Below, piece by piece: positions 9,401 to 16,589 of a stretch of 20,955 nucleotides of DNA (position 1 is its first letter; each line of letters begins with the position of its first letter). Position numbers and translations under genes: made by a program. The stretch spans positions 1,115-22,069 of the forward strand of contig BDDC01000388.1 of NCBI GenBank assembly GCA_001662425.1. The letters are read 5' to 3'. This DNA comes from Chlamydomonas sphaeroides (taxonomy: Eukaryota > Chlorophyta > Chlorophyceae > Chlamydomonadales > Chlamydomonadaceae). The notes beneath the pieces are model-generated. The model was given only the letters and a program-made list of their open reading frames with translations, was not told where the DNA came from and made no database searches.

Positions 9401-10870
9401 GCCCATGGCCGCAGGGGGGCCGGCGGCAGCGGGCGGCGAGGGGCCGGGCGGCGCCGCTGCAGCTGCTGCTGCGGTGCAGAGCGTTGAGTCCATGCTGGCA
9501 GGCATGAAGGTGCGACGCCAGGGCGAGGGGCGAGGGAGGTGTGCCCGGCGCTTGGGTTTTGCAGGTGAGGGGGCGTGGGACGCTGCCGTATGTAGGCGAA
9601 GGCAGCTGCGAACCTGCCTCTCACCCCTGCCCTGCCTCCCTGCCCTCCACTCCCACCCCCCGCCCCCCAGAGCAAGCTTGCGGCGCTGGAGGCCACCCTG
9701 GCCACCACCCTGGCCTCGGCCCCGCAGCAGCCCCACCCCGAGGCAGTGCGGCTGATGGCGCAGCAGAGCCGCGGGGCGCTGGGCCTGCCGCCGCGCGCCT
9801 CGCGCAGGGCGCTGGGGGCGCCCGGGGACGCGCTGCGCTCGCTGTCGCCCGGGCTGGGCAGCGACACGGACAGCGAGGAGGGCGGCGACGCGCGCAGCGA
9901 GGGCAGCTCGCTGCCGGACGACGTGATCGACGCCATCGAGCGCGAGAGCGAGAGCGAGGAGCAGGAGCTGGAGGCGCTGTATGCGGAGGCCACGCCGCTG
10001 GACCCAACGCAGGTGGGAGGCAGGGGCGGAGGGGGAGGAGGGGGCGGAGGGAGAGGGAGAGCCTGAGGAGGGACAGGGGAGTAGCGGTAGCTGGCGTGGG
10101 GCGGAAAGCGCGGTCTTCCGCCACGTGGGGCCACGTCGGCCTGGCTGAGGTCTGAGGCAGGGAGGGGGCGCGGGGCTGTGGGCCCTGGTTTGCTTGCCAG
10201 GCCGTGGGATCTCACTCATCACGGGTCTGGGCTCACCACTCACCAGAGCCCCGCCCGCGCGCTCCGGCCCGGCCGCCACCTGGTCGATGCATGCCGCCTC
10301 CTGGGGGCACGTGCCCTCATGACTGCTCCCCTAGTTTCGCGCTCGTCGGACACCACAGCCTCCACTCCCTTCCCGATACTTGCGTCCCCCTGCCTCTCAT
10401 CCCCCCTCCTGGCGGCCCCACCTCCCTCCCTGCCTCCCTGCCCCTCCACAGGGCCTCGTTCTGCTTGCGGACCACATCCTGGCGGAGGACGGCACACCGC
10501 TGCCGGGCGCAGGCGCAGGCGCAGGCGCAGGCGCAGGCGCAGGCGCAGGCGCAGGCGCAGGCGCAGGCGCAGGCGCGTGTCGGGGGCGCAGGCCCTGCCA
10601 CCGGGCGGCAACAGCGGCGCCGTCAGCGTGACGGTGCGCTCGCCGTCGCCGGGCGCGGGCGGCGGTCCCGGCGGCATGTCGGCGCAGCCCAGCAGCAGGG
10701 GCGGCGGCGCGGGCTCGCCGCAGCCCAAGTCGCCGTCCAAGGCAGCGTCGATGCGGAGGCCGGGGCCGGGCGGGGTCAGTAGCGCGCGCAGGGGCGGAGG
10801 CGGGGGCGGAGCGGCGCCGGCCGTGTCGCTGCCTGGCGGGGCAGCTGCGGCGCTGGGGTATGCATCGTGA
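3494..10870 (+). CDS. XRRA1: XRRA1-like leucine-rich repeat protein with long disordered N-terminus (14 exons; possible frameshift in last exon)
   Basis: Model: join(3494..3576,3700..3866,4065..4417,4613..5579,5698..6261,6473..6537,6710..7084,7221..7460,7666..8109,8268..8531,8697..9018,9250..9509,9671..10012,10452..10870). Every junction is GT-AG and phase-consistent; exons 1-13 give exactly 1482 codons. The start ATG has a gcc-ATG-G context. Residues 1-733 are mostly Ala/Ser/Gly/Pro-rich, with RGSPSRP repeats at about 222-273. Leucine-rich repeats run from about 750 to 1086, for example LRSLDVSDNRL (756), LEVLDLSFN (844), LADLDLSSNRL (871) and LVVLDLSHNRV (1051), closing with LLLAGNPL. Then follow an acidic Glu/Asp tract with FLTGVGI (about 1175-1281) and AALRFALAHPL. 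This order (LLDxFxLL, repeats, xNPL, acidic tail, FLT, ALxxxLxHP) matches animal XRRA1 as I remember it. The family is linked by name to X-ray response; its biochemistry is unclear and a scaffold role is likely. In exon 14 the spliced frame stops at 10631, but a more coding-like frame runs to TGA at 10868-10870. Confidence 0.7.
4673..4828 (+). repeat. Degenerate coding repeat (RGSPSRP / SAARG units) in exon 4 of the XRRA1-like gene
   Basis: About 52 residues consist of repeated Ser/Arg/Pro/Ala units such as RGSPSRPGSAARG, RGSPSRPISAARG and RGSPSRPTSGG, with matching DNA repeats (cgcggcagccccagccg). The composition is basic, disordered and rich in possible phosphorylation sites. Such tracts often bind microtubules or nucleic acid in other proteins, but nothing here proves that. 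Confidence 0.75.
6665..6709 (+). other. C-rich intron end (possible i-motif, G-quadruplex on the other strand) before exon 7
   Basis: The 3' end of intron 6 is an almost unbroken series of CCCC/CCCG blocks with TTCCC spacers, ending in the acceptor cag at 6709. It doubles as the polypyrimidine tract. The complementary strand has many GGG/GGGG runs able to form a quadruplex. Confidence 0.5.
7523..7564 (+). repeat. Perfect 21-bp tandem duplication in intron 8 of the XRRA1-like gene
   Basis: A 21-bp unit beginning ggcaacctaccgcctggca occurs twice head to tail (7523-7543 and 7544-7564) with no mismatch. It lies inside the intron between exons 8 and 9, so it does not change the protein. Its identity suggests a recent slippage event. 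Confidence 0.9.
10014..10080 (+). other. G-rich tract at the 5' end of intron 13 (quadruplex-prone)
   Basis: Directly after the donor of exon 13 the transcript strand carries repeated GGG to GGGGG runs separated by short spacers (ggaggcaggggcggaggg and similar). A pre-mRNA G-quadruplex is possible here and could affect splicing of the 439-bp intron 13, the longest but one seen in this gene region. This is inference from base pattern only. Confidence 0.4.
10506..10571 (+). repeat. (GGCGCA)11 hexanucleotide microsatellite in exon 14
   Basis: Eleven perfect GGCGCA units, followed by GGCGCG, encode a Gly-Ala dipeptide run in the frame entering from exon 13. The same DNA reads as an Arg run in the frame that continues openly downstream. 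The apparent reading-frame change in the XRRA1-like gene lies at or next to this repeat, a typical place for slippage or sequencing error. Confidence 0.9.
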
Positions 10871-11320
10871 GCTGTTGGGGGAGCGAGCTGTTGGGCAGGA
10901 AGGGAAGGTGGGCAGCGCGCCGGTCAGCAGAGGCGAGCGGCCAGCCCGGGACCTCTGTGCCGGCCCAAGATGGCGCAAAGCTGGAAGTATCTGACGGTCG
11001 TAGACGCAGGGTGTGCCGGTGGTGCGGAAAGCTTGCAGAGGCGGCGCGCAGGGCAGCTGCGCAGCGTGTGGCTCATGCTGTGAGCAGCTCGGGGCGAGCG
11101 GGCATCGCGCAACGGTCTTCGGGTGTGCGCCGTACGGGTCGCGTGCCAAGTTGCGACCCTGAGCCACAGCATGCTTAGCCATTTAAATTACGTGACAAAC
11201 CCGCTGCCAGAAAACTTGACAAGTGTCCCAGTGATTTGACGGGAAGCCCAGGTCAAGACAAGCTTCCACACGCGCATCCTTCGCCCCAACCGCTCGTGTT
11301 CTCTACTCTTTGACTCCAGA
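10871..11320 (+). promoter_or_regulatory. Intergenic region: 3' end of the XRRA1-like gene and promoter of the small downstream gene
   Basis: The 450-bp gap changes from GC-rich (10871-11170) to noticeably A/T-richer (11175-11320). TTTAAA at 11182-11187 lies about 135 bp before the ATG at 11321 and could serve as a TATA-like element; an ACGTGAC box follows at 11190-11196. I found no TGTAA, the usual green-algal polyadenylation signal, for the upstream gene, so its transcript end is not placed. Confidence 0.4.
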
Positions 11321-11725
11321 ATGCCAGACGACGCTGGCCCCAGCAGCTCAGGGCAGGATGAGCCCTTTGTCGCCGCGGCTTCGTTCCAAGGAGCACGACC
11401 GGGCTATGTTTTCAAGCTTGACGACGCAGGCCTGGGATACTACAAGGACGTTCCGCTGGAGTTGCGCGTGAAGGCAGCGCAGGTTGCGGCCAAAGCTGAC
11501 GCAAAGAAGCCGCCGGTTGTGCTCAAGGCCAACGGCTCTATGCTGAAATCGCTACAGAAGCGAGGAGCGCCAGTTGCGATTCCCAGTGGATTGCCCGCTG
11601 CGAAGAAGAACAAGCAAGGTGTGATTGTGACCCCTGGACGTAGTATGCCTTACGTTCCAGCAGCGCTGTGGGCGCTGGCGCTGGAACTCTCGCTGTACAA
11701 GGAGGGCGCGGGCTGGGACAACTAG
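11321..11725 (+). CDS. Small conserved-looking protein with GYVFK...GLGYY motif, unknown function
   Basis: This is an intronless 134-residue reading frame with ATG in the context ccagaATGcc, ending in TAG. After a short Ser/Gly/Asp-rich start, residues 16-43 read FVAAASFQGARPGYVFKLDD and then AGLGYYKDVP. The pattern F-x-G-x-R-P-G-Y-V-F-K...G-L-G-Y-Y-x-D recurs, as far as I recall, in short regions of many eukaryotic proteins; I cannot name one family. The middle is Lys/Ala-rich and possibly helical, with SMLKSLQKRGAP, and the C-terminus PYVPAALWALALELSLYKEG may form a hydrophobic helix. There is no signal peptide. Codon choice is less extreme in GC than in the neighbours, and the promoter-like A/T-rich region upstream suggests its own transcript. 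A longer spliced form using the exon-like pieces near 12.2 kb cannot be excluded. Confidence 0.7.
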   Translation: MPDDAGPSSSGQDEPFVAAASFQGARPGYVFKLDDAGLGYYKDVPLELRVKAAQVAAKADAKKPPVVLKANGSMLKSLQKRGAPVAIPSGLPAAKKNKQGVIVTPGRSMPYVPAALWALALELSLYKEGAGWDN

Positions 11726-12150
11726 GGTCTCGCGCAGTTACCGGCTGGTACAGGCCTGGTCGCTGACGTCGTAGGCTTTCCCGCCTCGTGGCCCGTGCCC
11801 TTGCTTCTCGCCCCGTTCTTCACCTCACAGACGACGAGTCGAAGCCCGCGTACCTCAGGTTTGCTCGGCACGGGGGCCGGGGTTGGGTTAAAGGAGAACG
11901 GCCGCAGCAGAGGGCCAGCGGCCGCTGAGCAGTGCCAGCATACGATATGAGCTTGCGCATCCCTGCAAAGTCGAGGATGACGATGGCAACGGCGGCCAAC
12001 CGGCGCTAGCTCCGAGCAGCTGAGCTTACGGCCTCTTGCAGGCCGCCGTACCATCCGCCCGTGCGGCAAGGGTCCTGCAGCCTCACGCCCTCCCGCTGGC
12101 CTGCAATAACGCCCGGCCCGCGCTTGCCTCCGCTCCCCGCTCCACCGCAG
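11726..12150. other. Non-coding stretch, probable 3' UTR of the small gene
   Basis: No recognisable protein or RNA is seen here on either strand. The minus-strand frame at 11722-12069 has no familiar composition or motif. The segment ends in a C-rich tract with acceptor ccgcag at 12145-12150, just before an exon-like piece. Confidence 0.4.
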
Positions 12151-12216
12151 GGAGATGGAGCGCTACAAGTCGCTCAGTTGCTCGGCCGACACCAAGCACG
12201 ACCGCCCGCTGGTCAA
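12151..12216 (+). pseudogene. Exon-like fragment (MERYKSLSCSADTKHDRPLV), gene of origin unknown
   Basis: A C/T-rich tract and cag precede 12151. The open frame then reads EMERYKSLSCSADTKHDRPL with GC-ending codons typical of this genome. It can end in two ways: at an in-frame TGA (12218-12220, a C-terminal exon) or at a donor gtgagg at 12217. Using the donor and the acceptor at 12500 the phases agree (2 then 1 base). No upstream exon with a start codon was found, so it may be a relic, an alternative exon of the 11321 gene, or part of a gene broken by assembly. The family was not recognised. It is labelled pseudogene only because no complete gene can be built. Confidence 0.3.
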
Positions 12217-12499
12217 GTGAGGGCCGCAGCGGGGCGGCCGCAGCACGGCGGCGGCATGGGCGGACATGGGCATGTACATGACGGCATGGGTGCATGCAGG
12301 GGATCTGTCTTGGTGGGACCGTAGGCTGGCAGGCGGCTGGGGGAGGGTGCTAGGCGCAAGGTGACGTCGTGTTCTGTATTCTCAGGGTCCAGGTTGGGCT
12401 GTGAGGGCTCGGTAGCCCGCAGTATGTAGGGGGAGGTGTGGGCCGGCTGACCGGTCAGAGGGTTTCGGCGGCTGGCGACCGCCGCTTGTCGCCGTGCAG

Positions 12500-12652
12500 C
12501 GAGTCGGACGATGCGGGGGCGCTGCGACAGCGGCCTCCAAGCGGGCGGCCCCCGAGGCACGGCCGCAACTTGCAGATCAGCGCCGGCAGGCGGCCGGGGC
12601 TGGAGCCGCCCCAGCGGCGGCTCAGGGTCGCCCTACGGCACTCTTGGGTGCA
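12500..12652 (+). pseudogene. Possible continuation exon after 12151-12216 (ESDDAGALRQRPPSGRPPRH)
   Basis: After the acceptor gtgcag at 12494-12499, a GC-rich frame reads ESDDAGALRQRPPSG, then Arg/Pro/Gly-rich sequence. It joins the exon ending at 12216 in phase to give DRPLVNESDDAG. A gt dinucleotide near 12650 could act as donor, but the true end is uncertain; the frame stays open to 13076. The composition is disordered and gives no family. It may instead be GC-rich intergenic DNA. Confidence 0.22.
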
Positions 12653-13797
12653 GGCGGGCGGCAGCGCGGCGCGGCGCTGGGTGCAAGCTTCTTGTTGCGC
12701 ACCGAGCATGGGTGCGGTGCTGGCTGCAGCGGGTTCGGTGCACGGTGCGGGTCATGACGCCGATGGGATGGCCGGGCGCTGCTGCAGCAGCTTGGCTGCG
12801 ACGTGGCTGGCCGCCCTGGGGCCGGACGGCTGGCGTGTGTGGGCGATGCCGTGGGTGCCGCTCGTGGGGCGTGCGAGCAGCCATGAGCGGGTAGGCGAGC
12901 CCGTCGTGCACCATGGCGTTGTAAGCTTCTTTGATCTGCTGGTACCGGCCACTGGCTGTTTGGGTTGCTTGGGGCCTCACAGCACCGCATCGTCGCTCGC
13001 CCAACCAGAGCCACTGGAGTCCAACGTATGTCGGGCGCCGACGCACCAGCTGCACATTGTGCTGCCGAATGAATGATTGGAAGCCGGAAGCCCCTCTGGT
13101 GGTGGCTACGCATTGCCTGCGAGCCGCCGGCACCGCTCGCCGTTCGCCCAGTACGGCAGGCGCTGCCGCTTCAGCCCAGCGCTGCTTTGGCCTGGCGTTA
13201 TGAGATGTTGGCGGCCCGGCGTTGGTTGCCGCTTGGGCAGCGGCCCTTCCTCTCTGGTCGCTGAGGAGAAGAGAGGACGAGGACACGCTGCACAGTACGC
13301 CACGCGGCTCCGACTCGAGCGAGCTGTGGTCCGCCGCTGCTCTCGCTCGCCCCGTCCCTGCGCCCCAATCTTACTTCCGCTCTGCGCAGCCGGGACGCGC
13401 TGCACACCGTTGCCGGGCGGTCCAAGCAGCTACCATCCGACCTTGCCACGCCTTGCGTGTGGGGTCCTAAAGAGGCACAAGCACGCACGGGAATCTCTGC
13501 CGGCCAGGGAAGCGACACGCGCGGTATTGTTATCTTACATGGACTGCGCAGGCAGCAGGCGCACGGGCCATGTATGAAGATTATGAGTGTTATATGCGAG
13601 CGCATGTAGAGCACTGTGCAGCACAACCAGCACGCAGGGCCTGAGGAGCAGCAGCACAGCACGCCTCCAGCTGGAGGCCTACCCGACGAGCGCAACGAGG
13701 CACGAGCACATGCATGCACGTAGGGGTCTGCGTGAGCCGGGGCGGCCAGCCTGGTAAGGCAGGCGCACTATCAAAACTACTCAACAGCAGCCGGAGC
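12653..13797. other. Intergenic stretch without a supported gene
   Basis: I see no complete gene. A minus-strand piece at 12900-12947 (RYQQIKEAYNAMVHDG) has some coding character but no frame-consistent neighbours. Possible polyadenylation signals are TGTAA at 12920-12924 on the plus strand and TTACA at 13535-13539 (TGTAA on the minus strand). The latter is the first such signal downstream of the convergent gene that ends at 16590. Confidence 0.35.
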
Positions 13798-16589
13798 TGT
13801 AACAGATGGAACAGGCGATGCGCCAAAGCTACCATGCAACAACACACATGCACGCACCCACCAAGCGGGACCCAGGGGACGGGACTCGACACTCAAGCAA
13901 GCCGCAGAGCCGGGGCGCAATTCCCCTCAATGTCATCAAACGGCCGCATGCAATCAACGGCCAACGCAGGAGCGGACCACAAAGCTCATCAAGTCAAGTC
14001 AATCAAGGACCAACGCGCTGCCAAAAGATGACTGTACAAAAGGGCGCATCACCGATACCACAATAACAACAACCAGACCCGTAACCTGCCTGCGGCGGAC
14101 ACGCCACGGTGCCAGCCCACGCCGTTTGCGCTATAGAGCAGCAGGAACAAAAGCCAAGATCCAGGTTGCATTGGGGTACACAACCATACATCAGCGATCA
14201 CTAAACCCAGCACTTGACCGAAATCGGCAACGGTCTGCGCACAGGCCACAGCAGTCAGCAGGAGCCGGCAAGCCCCACAACCCAATGAGAAGGCACCAAT
14301 GCGCCGAGGGATGCACGGCCCCGCCTCCGGCCTCAACGTAGGCCAGGGGGCTGGGACAGTCAGTGCCTCATGCCGGGGATGTTCTGCCGCGGGGACGGCG
14401 ACCGGCCAGCCAAGACGCCACGCGGCGCCGCCCCGCGGCTGCCCAGCAGACAACTAGCGCCCGAGTAGCCAAGGCCTTGGCGACACCTGCGCCTGGTTTC
14501 CACACACACACACACACACACCCTGGCACCCTTAAGAACAACTGAAGCCATTTCAATATAGCACGCACTGCCAAATGCGGGGTGGATTTGAAGGGCGGCC
14601 GACGGCCTCCAGTGTTGTCGAACGCCCAGAGCGTCTACCGGGCGCCGCGGCCCCCGCCCGGCAAACGGACCAGGCCAAAGGAGCTCTACTCAACCACACA
14701 GAACACACCTCACTGGGCGTAGCCTGTGACCACCCACCATACCAATGCGACCGAAGCCTACCCACAACGAACGCCAACCAACCAACCCACAACCGCCACA
14801 TCTTAACGCGGCGCATTACGTGCATTCCAGACAATACCTTACTTCAAGGGCCGGCCCACGGCCGCGAGGGGCAGGCCCCTCCAAGCCAAAGGAGCCATTG
14901 AAGCGCTGCCGCGGCAGCACCCGCCACCACCACTGCGACCGCCATCACCACCTGCGACCCAACAACTGGAGCCAGGGCGCGACCCACATGCACGCCCTGC
15001 CAGCGCCGCATGCACACGTAAACACGCGGCCGCGAGGGCCCCACTTGCCCCCGCACGTTAACCACGACTACTGACCGCCAAAGACGCCCTACAAACAAAC
15101 ACCCACACCCACACAATGGCCAGCGCCAAGCGCACAGCCAGCGACCAACGCCTCTCGATAGCATGAATCGGAAGCCAGCCGTCGACTCCCCGGCACGCTG
15201 CGCCGCGTTGAACGCTCGGCATCGAGTTCGCCGACCTGCTTGGGCCGCCACGGGACCCGCCACGCTCCGGCTCCCGTCTCGCGGCTACAGCCCACAGCAC
15301 GGCAGCGCCGAGCCTCCAAGGCCTCATCCGGGTTCCCGATCACTGCATTGGGCCGGCACTCTCTCTCATGTTGTAGCCACAGACCCATGGGACCACCCAC
15401 AATCGAGCACCTCGCTCCGCCAACTGAAGCCCCACATCGAGCCGCCAACACACGCCCCGGGCGGCAGCCCGCCGCACCGCTGACGTGCAGGCTGCAAGAC
15501 AAACCCAGCGCACGCTACCAGCATGCGCCCTGCGTCAGTAGGAAGGCGGTTCTTATGTTGCGGATGGCCACACCGCGGCCTCAGCGCGCAGGGCATCACG
15601 CCACTCATCATCACCTTCGTCCCACCAGCGGCCAGGCCAGACAGCCTCGGCCAGCTCCGTCCCCCCCAAAGAAGAAGTTGAGAGGCAATTGCCCTCGCCA
15701 TTAGCACAGTACCACGTAAGCTACTTCCGGTACCTTGCTACGCCCCGCCGCTACGCATACGGCAGCGCGCCAAAGCCCCTCACAATCTACAGCGGGCGCT
15801 ACGCTACGGGTACAACCCACGAGCCAGGGTAGGAGTGTTTGAGTCGATGGAGGCAGCAGTAGGGTGTGTCCATGAAGTTGGCGCGGGCGCGGCAGCAAGC
15901 CCGCGGCCCGGCCTCGTCAGCAGCTCGCGCCCGTCTCGGCGCCCCGCAACTCATCCGCCCGCGAGGGCACCTCCGCCAACCGCGGACAGCGTACGTACTC
16001 TTCCTATCGTCATAACTTCAGCGCTGTCCCGCCCTCCCCACCGCATCCCAGCCGACGGCCGCGCTCCCCATTGCACTTTAGGCCCACCCGGTGGCTCTCC
16101 GATCGCGCCAGCAGCCGTCGAAGCAGCGGTGCATCGCACGCCCGAGCGCACATGCGTTGAAGAGAGCGGTGTCGGGCCGCCGCGCGCCACGGCGCGCTGC
16201 GCTGAGTGCGCACCGATGCACCTGCCCCACCACCACAGCCACTCTGTGTTCAGACTCGCGCTCACCACCTGCTCGGTAGCGGCCGACCTGACGTCCCTCC
16301 TCGCACAGCGGCCGCGGCGGCGACAAACCCTCGCCGGTCTACTTGCATACCCAATGCACCCCACATGCCCGCACGAGCCCATTAACATACAAACGCAAGT
16401 GATTTCACTTTGGCGTCCGTTTTGGAGTTGCCCGGAACAGCCCGCGGGCAGCCGCGCCGAGCGCAATAGAAAAGACAATACCACACTCCGACAAAAAACA
16501 ACTACGCAAACACACACCAACACACATGTGATGCGATGCGCGCGCCAAACGTGAATGAAATAAGCTTCAAAATAAGCTTTCGCATGCTT
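13798..16589. other. Long A/C-rich, G-poor non-coding region between convergent genes
   Basis: For almost 2.8 kb the plus strand is dominated by A and C (many caca, ccaacc and accaca words) with G depleted, unlike the coding DNA on either side. A TGTAA lies at 13798-13802. Open frames on both strands here lack motifs and plausible composition. The simplest reading is long, possibly overlapping 3' UTRs of the genes ending at 11725 (plus) and 16590 (minus), or untranscribed spacer. Confidence 0.45.
14501..14520 (+). repeat. (CA)10 dinucleotide microsatellite
   Basis: Ten perfect CA units in non-coding DNA, preceded by tttc and followed by ccctgg. It could be a length-polymorphic marker. Confidence 0.95.

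Noticed and set aside
10178..10451. The plus-strand frame from 10178 to 10870 taken as an independent gene
   Set aside because: Its first part is intron 13 and its middle is a long Arg run made by the GGCGCA repeat. Only the part after the repeat looks coding, which is better explained as the end of the XRRA1-like gene.
15835..16554. 239-codon plus-strand frame
   Set aside because: No motif, no splice partners, irregular composition and poor codon bias. It lies in the A/C-rich spacer.
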